Below, piece by piece: positions 27,041-35,302 of a stretch of DNA of 64,000 nt; positions within the stretch are counted from its first letter, which is position 1; every line of letters begins with the position of its first letter. Below the pieces are notes generated by a model that had not been told where the DNA came from, ran no database searches, and saw nothing but the letters and a program-made list of their open reading frames with translations. This DNA comes from Oceanobacillus bengalensis (GTDB taxonomy: Bacteria; Bacillota; Bacilli; Bacillales; Amphibacillaceae): contig NZ_RBZO01000016.1 in NCBI RefSeq assembly GCF_003628445.1, positions 26,931 through 90,930 of the forward strand. The letters are read 5' to 3'. Made by a program: the position numbers and the translations under genes.

Positions 27041-27706
27041 CTAATGTACTGTTATTTTAATTTTTGCAATTTCCTCAAGTCCCTCTTTATCAATTTCAAA
27101 CTGTCTTAATAATTTATTTATAGGTGATTTTCCTGTATTCTTCATTTCGTTTTCTACGTCACGTATACCATTAATAACTTTAATATTTAAAAACTTCCTG
27201 TGATTATGAGAAAATTGTATTTCTGAATGATCGCCCTGAAAAATTGTATACATATATTTATTAGTATTAGGAATTGGATAGAATTGATATGTTAAGCGTA
27301 AAGTTGTAGGATTAGCAACAATTGTTGCATCAGACAGCATGGATACAACCGATTTATTATGTTAAAATCCTTGTATTTCTATCATTATTTCTATTACTTC
27401 ACTATTAGTATTGAATCCTCTAATCCACCATAAAAATCAGATTCATTTTAATAACGATCATCATCAGAAAGTTTTGGGTCCAAAATAAGTTGAATTGTCT
27501 TTATAAAATTAGTTTTACCAAGATTATTTTACCAATAATAACCTGCTTATGACTTAAATTAACATCTGTATCTTTAAGGTTCCTAAAATTTTTATATTTT
27601 TTTATTTTCACTCTTGAGAAATATGGTGATTTAATTGTAGACGTAACTTTCCCTTCTTCCAAATATTCCTTTTTATATATTATATCGTTTTATGGAAATA
27701 TTTGTT
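27041..27706 (-). pseudogene. degraded OLD-type ATPase (N-terminal part only)
   Basis: Reverse-strand pieces read YFSRVKIKKYKNFRNLKD, then DVNLSHKQVIIG, then after a one-base loss in the Walker A codons NLGKTNFIKTIQLILDP, a TAA after DDDRY, then GGLEDSI and EVIEIMIEIQGF, another TAA, and finally a clean stretch LSDATIVANPTTLRLTYQFY to INKLLRQFEIDKEGLEEI ending at 27041. Together these form the first 200 or so residues of an OLD/RecF-type ATPase; the second half and the TOPRIM domain are gone. The intact part 27041-27340 could still be read as a 99-residue frame but is surely a fragment. Confidence 0.75.
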
Positions 27707-27841
27707 GATTTACAGGGATGTTTCTGGAGATTCGATATAAAACAAAAAGGATTATGGCAAAATAATGAAAAGGTTAATTAATTTATCTAGCTTAATGTTT
27801 GTTATAAATTCATCGCTTGACTTTAAATTACAAAAATGAAC

Positions 27842-27908
27842 CATAAAATTTCCTAAAATAAAAGGAACCATAAAACTTCCAAACGGAAATTTTATGGTTC
27901 CTGTCACA
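27842..27908. repeat. right end of element 1 with three TnsB-type repeats
   Basis: CATAAAATTTCC (27842-27853), CATAAAACTTCC (27869-27880) and, in the opposite direction, GGAAATTTTATG (27885-27896), then six bases and GTCACA (27903-27908). The outermost repeat is 12 bases from the tip, as at both left ends. Confidence 0.82.
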
Positions 27909-27913
27909 AAAAC
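27909..27913. repeat. AAAAC shared by elements 1 and 2
   Basis: The five bases between GTCACA of element 1 and TGTGAC of element 2. They equal the duplication on the left of element 1, which shows that both insertions used the same target. Confidence 0.85.
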
Positions 27914-28140
27914 TGTGACGTAAAGCATATAATTTCCTAGCAATAAAGCATATAGCTTCCAACCCTAGAGCCACAAGGTATCTCAGCTCTTTTTATAAGA
28001 CTTATTAAACCAAAAGACTACTACCATTCAAATACAATCGAGTAATAATCTCTTTTTTCTACTTTTAGGAAGCTTTATGCTTTACAATTTTATTTTAGGA
28101 AATTATATGCTTTACATTTCTATTTTAGGAAACTATATGG
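27914..28140. repeat. left end of element 2 with five TnsB-type repeats
   Basis: Inverted copies CATATAATTTCC (27926-27937) and CATATAGCTTCC (27949-27960), 23 bp apart; direct copies GGAAGCTTTATG (28068-28079), GGAAATTATATG (28098-28109) and GGAAACTATATG (28128-28139), each exactly 30 bp apart and preceded by TTTTA. Spacing equals that in element 1, so one transposase probably recognises both. Confidence 0.85.
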
Positions 28141-28202
28141 TTTATTTAATTTCAGAACCCTTTTACACTCAATTTTAGATTAACAATTGTAGAATTAAAT
28201 AT

Positions 28203-29711
28203 TCACTTATATCCTAAACTTTCCAAAGTCTCCTTCCAAGCCCTTTTTACCCATTCTTTTCTAAATAAATGTTTATTTTCAAGATTCTCTTGTACCTTAT
28301 TTGAACTTGGATAAATTCCTTTTTGATGTAATGTATTTACAATTTCTATAATTTCTCTTTTTATAATTTGAACTCTCTTCCTTTTCAATTCATGAATATA
28401 CTCCTCATATCGTTTAACCACCTTTTTACATAAATTAGGGGAAACTGTTTTTGCGGTTTTTAAAGTTATGCCATTATCTTTTGAAAACTGATTCAAACTT
28501 ATAGGAGTTTCTTTACTTAGACAATCTATTAATTTTTCTTCAATCTCGATTCTTCTTTTTTTTACTTTTTGTTCTTTATAAGAATTAAAGTTTTTTGTTA
28601 CCTTTTCACATAAAATTGGAAAGTTCCTTTTGGCGGTGGATTCATAAAAACCATACTCTTTGGAAATTCTATTTAGACTTTTTGGCTCTTTTGAATTGAC
28701 CTCTTTCTTTAGACTATCTTCAATTTCACTTATTGAGATAGATTTCTGCTGTTGAAGATAGCTATCTTTTTTTATTTCAAGCACTAGCTTTTTATTATTG
28801 TCATAAATCATCTCATAAATAGTTAACCCGATTTTTCGAGCAATTTTTAAAAGACTTTCACTTGAAGGGTGTCTTCTTCCTTTTACCCATGAATTGACCG
28901 TTGCTGAATTTAATCCTAGAATATTTGCCAACTTCGCTACACTTTTAATATCCAATTTCTTCATTAATCTGTTTAAAAAATTTGAAATAAAAGTTCTTGT
29001 TGGGTAAATTGGTTGCTTTGATGAATTTGCAAGTAATTCTTTATAATTTTGAAAAATAAATATATCTTTCTCAGTTAAAGTTTCTTTATTAATTACCAAT
29101 TCATCTCCTAACCACGATCCGCAATATTGACAATAGCCAACCATTAGTTCCTTATGCAAATACGGTAAATTTCTGTTACAATTCGGACACTGGTCTTGCA
29201 GTACTACTTCATGTACTTCGCATTTTTTTATATCAGAAATATACCAAATTAGCGGTTCATATATAATTTTTGAGTTAGATTTCATTTTATTTAAGCATAT
29301 CGGACACCATTTTCTATATCTACTAAAGAGTTTTTTTGAAAAAACACCCTGCCAATTTAACATAGTCAAACTACGTAGATCATGTCTACCAGTTAGTATT
29401 TCCAATGTATTACAATACTCTATCGTAACGGGACTATTCTCATTAATAAAATGTGAGGTATCCTTGATTATTCCTTGGGTAAGTTGTTCTTTTAAATAAT
29501 TTATATTTAGCATAGGTGCAATTACTTTACTCAGCAATGGTGATACCGCTAAATTGTGAATTTCCGCTATTCTCGATATATAACTTGATAGACTTTCTAC
29601 ATAAGATGTTCCAATTCCTATTGGGTCAACATTATATAAATCTGTTCTAGTAGATAAAAAGTTCTCAACCTTCCCTCGCTCATCTGTTAAACTACTTAAA
29701 ATTAAATTCAT
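28203..29711 (-). CDS. tniQ: TniQ/TnsD-type target selector, second copy
   Basis: 502 residues. N-terminal TniQ signature VDPIGIGTSYVESLSSYISR, then zinc ligands in KWCPICLNKM (about 145), CEVHEVVLQDQCPNCNRNLP and GYCQYCGSW, then an XRE-like helix-turn-helix (LANILGLNSATVNSWVKGRR, about 265-290), then two repeats of a helix-turn-helix-like unit (ISLNQFSKDNGITLKTAKT) and a C-terminal R..W..LG-type tail. This long TnsD-like form fits a sequence-specific target binder. ATG 29711 follows GGGGGG; the frame opens earlier but unsupported. A terminator separates it from tnsC, so its expression may be independent. Confidence 0.85.
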   Translation of the reverse strand: MNLILSSLTDERGKVENFLSTRTDLYNVDPIGIGTSYVESLSSYISRIAEIHNLAVSPLLSKVIAPMLNINYLKEQLTQGIIKDTSHFINENSPVTIEYCNTLEILTGRHDLRSLTMLNWQGVFSKKLFSRYRKWCPICLNKMKSNSKIIYEPLIWYISDIKKCEVHEVVLQDQCPNCNRNLPYLHKELMVGYCQYCGSWLGDELVINKETLTEKDIFIFQNYKELLANSSKQPIYPTRTFISNFLNRLMKKLDIKSVAKLANILGLNSATVNSWVKGRRHPSSESLLKIARKIGLTIYEMIYDNNKKLVLEIKKDSYLQQQKSISISEIEDSLKKEVNSKEPKSLNRISKEYGFYESTAKRNFPILCEKVTKNFNSYKEQKVKKRRIEIEEKLIDCLSKETPISLNQFSKDNGITLKTAKTVSPNLCKKVVKRYEEYIHELKRKRVQIIKREIIEIVNTLHQKGIYPSSNKVQENLENKHLFRKEWVKRAWKETLESLGYK

Positions 29712-29765
29712 TACTGATTCCCCCCGATGATGATAATGCGTTAACAAGTAAATCCAAGAAATAAA

Positions 29766-29800
29766 AAATTGAGTAGGAAATACCCACCCAATTTTTCTTT
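29766..29800 (-). terminator. terminator between tnsC and the second tniQ
   Basis: On the reverse strand AAATTGGGTGGG pairs with CCTACTCAATTT (two G-U pairs) around TATTT, followed by TTTT. It marks the end of the tniQ-tnsAB-tnsC transcript, so the second tniQ depends on read-through or its own promoter. Confidence 0.65.
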
Positions 29801-29821
29801 AATATTTTATATCCCCTAAGC

Positions 29822-30973
29822 TTAGGCTAACCCTACAGTATCCCTTTCTGGTTTTCTAATTCCCGGCTTTGGATTATTCTTTCTTTTTGGTTTTTCATTA
29901 TCTTTCTCTTTTTTAATTCCAAGCAAAGTTTGAAGCTCTTTTTTATCTTTTTTATTATCACTGAAATAATATTCTCCAGTAATTGCCTCGTTTGCTAATG
30001 TTAAAAGTTTTTTTGTTTGTAAAGCATTTCTTTTCAAATTTTGATAGGTAATAGTCATCTCTTCTTTTTCTAGAGCATCTGAAAGGCATCTTTGCAACCA
30101 ATTCTTTAAAATACCCGCACACCCAATGGAATTCTCATATATATATTCTGAGTATTTCCTTAGATCAGGCTCCTTCTCCACAGGTAACAATTTCTGGAAG
30201 GTTAATAATAAAGCTTGGAAGGACTTTCTATCGTTAGCATTGGTATAATCATATCTCGGAAAGTGAATTTCCTTAACCCTTCTAGACAACTGACCATCTA
30301 AATTGAAAACCGCATTTAAATCATAAGTTCCAAATAAAACAATTTTAGTGGTACTCATGTTTGCTAATGATTTAATGGAATTAAATTGCCTCTGGTTTTG
30401 TTCACTGCTCCCCCTTTTTTCTGAATTTATTTTAAAAAAGTGCTGTGCTTCATCAATCAGAAGTGCTTTTGTTTTCCTGTTAAAAAATGCACTTTCTATT
30501 GATCTACGTAACTCTGGAGCAGTGTTTGCATTAAGAGGGTTTTTTTTGTTACTTTTCTTACCCTTCCTATTTTTCTTTTCAATATCAGTAACATCAATCT
30601 TATAATCAATTAATGGATCTCTTAATGACGAAAGTACCCTATAATAGAAATCTTTCCAGTTGAACTTCCCTAAATCCGGATTTGGAAGCTCAATACCGGA
30701 GATAGGGATAATGCTTCTATCTTTCTCGGTTTCTTCTTTCATGTCTCTGAGAACTGATAACACTGTTGCAGTAAAAAGTCTGGATTTTCCTACCCCTGAT
30801 GGGCCAACGACCATAATGATGTTTTGTGAGCCTTTATAAATTTCATTTTTTAATTCATCTGAAACCTGTTTCATTTTTGTATGACTTACAGTAAAATCAT
30901 TAAAAAAACTTTCACGTTCTTTCTTAGATTTTGATAAAAGCTCTTCTCCAAATAACCTTTGTTTTTTTGTCAC
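29822..30973 (-). CDS. tnsC: TnsC-type AAA+ ATPase
   Basis: 383 residues with IIMVVGPSGVGKSRLFTA (Walker A, about residue 55), KTKALLIDEAQHFFKI (Walker B, about 172), and sensor-1 TTKIVLFGTYDLNAVF. The TniB/TnsC AAA+ family bridges target selector and transposase and provides target immunity. The C-terminal tail is basic (KPKRKNNPKPGIRKPE). It starts with GTG immediately after the tnsAB stop (TAG|GTG), so translation is coupled. Confidence 0.9.
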   Translation of the reverse strand: MTKKQRLFGEELLSKSKKERESFFNDFTVSHTKMKQVSDELKNEIYKGSQNIIMVVGPSGVGKSRLFTATVLSVLRDMKEETEKDRSIIPISGIELPNPDLGKFNWKDFYYRVLSSLRDPLIDYKIDVTDIEKKNRKGKKSNKKNPLNANTAPELRRSIESAFFNRKTKALLIDEAQHFFKINSEKRGSSEQNQRQFNSIKSLANMSTTKIVLFGTYDLNAVFNLDGQLSRRVKEIHFPRYDYTNANDRKSFQALLLTFQKLLPVEKEPDLRKYSEYIYENSIGCAGILKNWLQRCLSDALEKEEMTITYQNLKRNALQTKKLLTLANEAITGEYYFSDNKKDKKELQTLLGIKKEKDNEKPKRKNNPKPGIRKPERDTVGLA

Positions 30974-33640
30974 CTATATCAACTCCCCAAATATCTCAAG
31001 ATCGTCATCATCATAAATATCATCTGTTTTATTTGAATTATCATCATCTGCGTTTTTATCATTTGAACCATCTTTGCTATCAAAAACCTCTAATTCTGGT
31101 TTTGTGGAAGATAAATTTTCGTTTATTAATTCTTCTTCTTTTAATTCAGAGTCTATAATATATTGTGCAATCATTTTTGCTGTCACTGTATTGTTTTGTG
31201 AATATAATTTATTCTTTTGCCTGATTTCTTCTGTAATAATTTTCATTTGTTTTTCACTTTTACCATATAAATATTTGTAACCTTCAGATTGGCATTCTAC
31301 CCATTGATCTCCTACATATGCATATGCAATTCCAATATTGAAAGGATCATATTTTACTTCAACTTGGGAATTTTCAATTTTTGGATTTCTGAATTGGTCA
31401 CACCAATAATATGAATATGATAATTTAATACCTTTACCCGGATGTACCTTTCTAGTTTTTCCTTTTGGAGATGGTAATGTCATTAAAATAAAAGTATCAT
31501 CATAAGAAATATAGGTATTCGGGCGACTTCCAGAAACATTAATTGATTCTTCATATGATTCTTTAGGACTTTGATGAAGCGATGGATTTATTTTATTGTC
31601 ATAAACTATATTAAACCAGTTCTCAAGGGCTTCATTTAAAGTTTCTAGTGTCCAAATTGCATGGTTTTTCGGATTTACTGATTTAGTAACTTGTCTTACA
31701 TTTTTTGTTAATTGTGTGTTTCCAGCAAGGTTATGAATAAACAATTTATTAGCTATGCCGAATAATCTTTCCACATCATTTCCATATCTTGATTTTGCAG
31801 CAGGTCTCTGTTTCTTGTGAACACCATAAAAGGCCAGTAAAGACTCAAAATATACACTATGAAATTCTTTTCCCCCATCCAAAACAAGGAAGTTAGGTAG
31901 TCGGTTATAATTCTTTACACATTCCCTAATAATCATCATGCAACTCCGGTATGAAGGTGGTTCAAATGTTAGATAAAAGGCAAGGACCCTTCTAGAAAAG
32001 GCATCAATCATCACGGTAAGCCACGGTCTCATGGTCTTATGACTAGTAAGTTTTAGTTCAATATCTAGCTCAGTATGATCAATATGCGCCAGTTCGAAAA
32101 TACGCTCCCCATGCCTCGGAGTAGTAAATTCTAATTCAGTATAAAATTCCTCAAACTTATATGCTGCTCTTCTTCCTTTTCTAGATTCTTCTACTTCATA
32201 TTTAGAAAGATTATTGATCGCAGTACACACTGTTTGGTATGATGGTGGATCAATATTAAGTTCTTCACATTTAACTAACAATTCACGATAAACTTGTTTC
32301 GCTGTTTTAGACTTAATGTTTTTATAACTTTGATCAATTACATCATTCATTACTTTTTCCGTTTCCGGTGGCAATTTTGAATTTTTATTTCCTTTTTTTT
32401 TTGTTCTGGGAAGAAGTCCGACAAAACCATTTCCATATAATTCTTCTGCATCATTGTATTTTTTTACCCAATTTCTGAGACTTCTTCCAGTAACATTTAA
32501 ATGAACATTTTCTCCGTTTAGATATTTTGTAACAATTTCATATTTCTTATTTGCCTCTTCTAAGTCCTTTTCACTAGCTTCTGCAATCATCTTGTTTAAT
32601 TTATTACTTTCTTTATTGTTATTACTTTCCACAGCCTTTATATAACCTTCTGATATATATGATTCAAACAAGTGGATTGGTAATTCAGCATGTTCATTTG
32701 TACTTTTTGAATATAAAAACACTTTTTTATTGCCACTGTCGTAATTTAAGATAGTCCAAGCACTATCTCCCCATAAAATACTGTTCCCGTTTTTTATTTC
32801 AATCATCTTAGGTGAAATTCTTTTTCTACTTGATTTTTCAATTATCGAAAAACCCTTATGCTGTTCTTTATTTAGATATACCTTTACACTCTCTGGTTCG
32901 GTTATTAAATCGTTGTACAAATCAATATAGATGATGTTATTTGCTATTAAGTCATATATATCATCAGAGGTAAATTGTTCATCTGCATTTTGAATAAGCT
33001 CTAGTATGGTTATACCGGGCGCTGATATTACTGCCTCCTTAATCTTTGCAATAATTTGATCTTCGGGTATATGCCCATTGGTAATATAATCTTCCAGAAA
33101 TTCAAGGTTACGTTGAAGTATCCAATTAATCTCAGATGACGAACGTACAAGAAAATCCAAACCAAACTGTATTGCATAATTTTTTCCGAGTGCGAATTCC
33201 CATCTTCCATTATCTCTAAAATATCTATCTGGTTTTTCCTGAGACTTCTTAATAAGATGTTCTTCTGTCTTGCACTCTACCCAATAAGCTCTTTTCTTTT
33301 CGATTACAAAAAAATCTGCTGTATACCAATAAGCCATTTTTCTATTTTTGTCTTTCTTACTTTGAAAATAATTCATTTTTATTTTGGGTGGTTGATCATA
33401 ATACTCCAATACATCATCATTAAATTCCATCATATAGATAGCTGGTAATTCAACCTTATGGCTCTCAAATTGAATGGTAACCCCCATCTTTTTACTACTA
33501 TACCTTCCGCTAACGTTATTTCTACCTCCCCCAACCCGTCTTGCTGGAGGGGACTGTCTTATCCGTTGAATTTCCTTCTTTGCCTCTTCCGTTAAGTCCA
33601 TTCTTGCTGCCCATTCTTCAAACTCACTTGAACTCATCAT
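30974..33640 (-). CDS. tnsAB: TnsA-TnsB fusion transposase
   Basis: 888 residues. The N-terminal part (about 60-200) is a TnsA-like endonuclease: acidic residues in YMMEFNDDVLEYYDQP and TADFFVIEKKRAYWVECKTEEHL (D..ExK) form a PD-(D/E)xK site that would cut the 5' ends. A TnsA C-terminal helical domain follows (about 200-260). From about 370 it is TnsB: a helix-turn-helix, the DDE integrase core with D in LAHIDHTELDIEL (about 521), D in FLVLDGGKEFHS (about 589) and E in GNDVERLFGIANKLF (about 623), and a beta-barrel plus acidic tail. Fusion implies concerted 5' and 3' cleavage, hence cut-and-paste. It overlaps the upstream tniQ by 17 bases. Confidence 0.9.
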   Translation of the reverse strand: MMSSSEFEEWAARMDLTEEAKKEIQRIRQSPPARRVGGGRNNVSGRYSSKKMGVTIQFESHKVELPAIYMMEFNDDVLEYYDQPPKIKMNYFQSKKDKNRKMAYWYTADFFVIEKKRAYWVECKTEEHLIKKSQEKPDRYFRDNGRWEFALGKNYAIQFGLDFLVRSSSEINWILQRNLEFLEDYITNGHIPEDQIIAKIKEAVISAPGITILELIQNADEQFTSDDIYDLIANNIIYIDLYNDLITEPESVKVYLNKEQHKGFSIIEKSSRKRISPKMIEIKNGNSILWGDSAWTILNYDSGNKKVFLYSKSTNEHAELPIHLFESYISEGYIKAVESNNNKESNKLNKMIAEASEKDLEEANKKYEIVTKYLNGENVHLNVTGRSLRNWVKKYNDAEELYGNGFVGLLPRTKKKGNKNSKLPPETEKVMNDVIDQSYKNIKSKTAKQVYRELLVKCEELNIDPPSYQTVCTAINNLSKYEVEESRKGRRAAYKFEEFYTELEFTTPRHGERIFELAHIDHTELDIELKLTSHKTMRPWLTVMIDAFSRRVLAFYLTFEPPSYRSCMMIIRECVKNYNRLPNFLVLDGGKEFHSVYFESLLAFYGVHKKQRPAAKSRYGNDVERLFGIANKLFIHNLAGNTQLTKNVRQVTKSVNPKNHAIWTLETLNEALENWFNIVYDNKINPSLHQSPKESYEESINVSGSRPNTYISYDDTFILMTLPSPKGKTRKVHPGKGIKLSYSYYWCDQFRNPKIENSQVEVKYDPFNIGIAYAYVGDQWVECQSEGYKYLYGKSEKQMKIITEEIRQKNKLYSQNNTVTAKMIAQYIIDSELKEEELINENLSSTKPELEVFDSKDGSNDKNADDDNSNKTDDIYDDDDLEIFGELI

Positions 33641-34991
33641 TTAAATATGTCCTCCTATTCTTATACTCATAACCACTTTGCACTAATAAAAATTTCCAAT
33701 AATCTTGTAAAACCTTTTCTTTTAAAACCCCATTTTTATTAATCTTTTCTTCAATTTTTCTACGACTAGGATATAATCCTTCATTTTTCAACTCATTAAA
33801 GGCTAGATTAATTTGTTCTTTTAACCTTTTAATCCTTAGCTCTGACTTTTCTTTTATATAGTCGTAATATCTCCTCGATATTTGTTTACAAAGATCCGGA
33901 AAATTTCTGTACAATACTCTCTTATCCCGACCAATTACTTTTGCAACTGAATTCATCGATATTGGAGTATCTGTACTTAAATGTTCAATCAGTTTTTTCT
34001 CAATCACATCATAATTAAGTGGTTTTCGAGTTTGTTTTGTTTTATTATTAATGACCCGCTTGTCATTAATTTGAAATATATTAACATCTAGTTTTTGAGA
34101 TTCTAAGAGGAAATCTAAAATTTCTTTATTTAATTTAAAACATATTTTAAGTATGTTATCTAAAGAAGGAAAGTTTTGACCATATAGCCAATATCGGAGA
34201 GTGCTTTTTGGGATACTTAGGTGTCTTGAAAAACCCGCAACATTATTTGAAAAACGTTCTTCATTTATTACTTTCAATTTGTTTATAAATGTATGCTTAA
34301 AACTTTGAACATCTATCTTGTTATGGTTTATTGATAAAATATCCTTCACATTTTCATAAACATAAAGTTCCCACCTAAATTTTTCTAGATTGATCCTTTT
34401 GCTTTCACTTTCTTGGGCTAATATAGAGGAACAATTTGGACAATAGCCGGGAACCATTTGCCTGCGTATGATATCAACTTTCTTTTTACATATAGGACAT
34501 CTATCAATTAAAAAACGACTATGTTTTTTGCAAATCTCTACAGGTTTTAAATGCCATATCAGCGGATAATATATAACCTCTCCATCCTTCTCCCAAGTTC
34601 TAATACAGTCAGGACACCAAGTGAGTGTATCCTTCAATAAATTTCTCAATGGAATGAATTCTTTTAGGTTGTACAAGGTTAAATTAATTAGGTCATCTCT
34701 GGATGTTAACTTTTCAACTGTCCATGCAAGTTCAACAGCAATTTCCATGTATCCATTTAGAGTTTTTGCCTTTTCATAAAAGCGGTTCCCTCCATAAGCT
34801 GAAGCCCGTTCTAAATAACTCTTATTCATTTCAGGAAAAATCTTTTTATTGAATAAATGACCAACAGAGAGGTTGTGTTCATATGCTACCCTAATTAAAT
34901 AACTGCTCAGGCTTTCAACTAACTCAGTTTGCAAACCAATTGGTTCAATACTGTATAAATCACTTCTAGAATCTAAATATATTTCTATCAT
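33624..34991 (-). CDS. tniQ: TniQ/TnsD-type target selector, first copy
   Basis: 455 residues, first gene of the tns operon. YSIEPIGLQTELVESLSSYL is the TniQ N-terminus; zinc ligands are in TWCPDCIRTW, CKKHSRFLIDRCPICKKKVD and GYCPNCSS. An XRE-like helix-turn-helix (SRHLSIPKSTLRYWLYGQN, about 270) and one C-terminal repeat (ISMNSVAKVIGRDKRVLYRN) follow. Same architecture as the second copy but clearly diverged, so each probably recognises a different target. ATG 34991 follows GGGGTG. Confidence 0.85.
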   Translation of the reverse strand: MIEIYLDSRSDLYSIEPIGLQTELVESLSSYLIRVAYEHNLSVGHLFNKKIFPEMNKSYLERASAYGGNRFYEKAKTLNGYMEIAVELAWTVEKLTSRDDLINLTLYNLKEFIPLRNLLKDTLTWCPDCIRTWEKDGEVIYYPLIWHLKPVEICKKHSRFLIDRCPICKKKVDIIRRQMVPGYCPNCSSILAQESESKRINLEKFRWELYVYENVKDILSINHNKIDVQSFKHTFINKLKVINEERFSNNVAGFSRHLSIPKSTLRYWLYGQNFPSLDNILKICFKLNKEILDFLLESQKLDVNIFQINDKRVINNKTKQTRKPLNYDVIEKKLIEHLSTDTPISMNSVAKVIGRDKRVLYRNFPDLCKQISRRYYDYIKEKSELRIKRLKEQINLAFNELKNEGLYPSRRKIEEKINKNGVLKEKVLQDYWKFLLVQSGYEYKNRRTYLNDEFK

Positions 34992-35152
34992 TCTATTACA
35001 CCCCATAAATTTAATAGATTAATAGTTATTATTGCCATATAGAACATTTAACTATTCACCTTTTCCATATCAGGTCGTTTTACGGACATAAACGGTCTGT
35101 TTAGGGCCTTATTTGGATTAAAGTAAGGTGTTTTTGTTTTTATTCACACATG

Positions 35153-35200
35153 AAAATAAGGTCTAAATATACAATTTAGAGTACATTTAGACCTTATTTT
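35153..35200. promoter_or_regulatory. 16-bp inverted repeat between divergent tniQ and unknown gene
   Basis: AAAATAAGGTCTAAAT and ATTTAGACCTTATTTT are perfectly complementary with a 16-base spacer that itself contains AATTTAGA. It lies between two divergent genes, where a terminator is not needed, so an operator or an RNA stem in a leader is possible. Nearby 35,070-35,125 has further GGTCGTTT/GGTCTGTTT half-repeats. Confidence 0.45.
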
Positions 35201-35302
35201 TAAATAAAAAATTAAAATTAAAATAAAAAAATTATAGTTAGCTATTCGAATAGCTTTTTTAATAGAGTATAATACTTAAAATTATCTTAGGAGGTTTAAT
35301 AA

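Larger units (their letters stand above)
20425..27908. mobile_element. Tn7-like element 1: transposase-less, carries a Gabija-like defence island
   Basis: A 7,484-bp unit bounded by TGTGAC (20425-20430) and GTCACA (27903-27908), with AAAAC on both sides. Each terminus is followed, after six bases, by the same 12-bp repeat (CATATAATTTCC left; CATAAAATTTCC read inward from the right). Cargo: UvrD-like helicase, OLD-family nuclease, PD-(D/E)xK nuclease, membrane protein and an OLD-type pseudogene, all leftward. No transposition gene is inside, so it would have to be moved in trans, for example by the TnsAB and TnsC of the abutting element 2. The ends of the two elements are related but not identical, so they are not recent copies of each other. 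Confidence 0.85.
27914..35302. mobile_element. Tn7-like element 2: left end and transposition module (right end not located)
   Basis: TGTGAC at 27914 starts a second element. It holds, leftward, tniQ (34,991-33,624), tnsA-tnsB fusion, tnsC, a terminator and a second tniQ. The cargo side extends rightwards into the unknown genes at 35,303 and probably into the copper island, but no matching GTCACA end was seen up to 64,000. The only candidate is a degenerate repeat at about 60,900. The operon reads towards the nearby left end, the reverse of classical Tn7, where tnsA starts beside the right end. No cas gene or CRISPR array accompanies it. Confidence 0.82.

Noticed and set aside
35153..35200. 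The 16-bp inverted repeat as the end of element 2
   Set aside because: It has neither the GTCACA tip nor the GGAAAYTWTATG repeat, and no AAAAC lies at its edge in the right place.
28203..35302. CRISPR-associated transposon
   Set aside because: No cas gene and no regularly spaced 28-36-bp repeats with unique spacers were found; the 30-bp spaced motifs at 28,068-28,139 are only 12 bp of conserved sequence with AT-rich spacers and belong to the transposon end.
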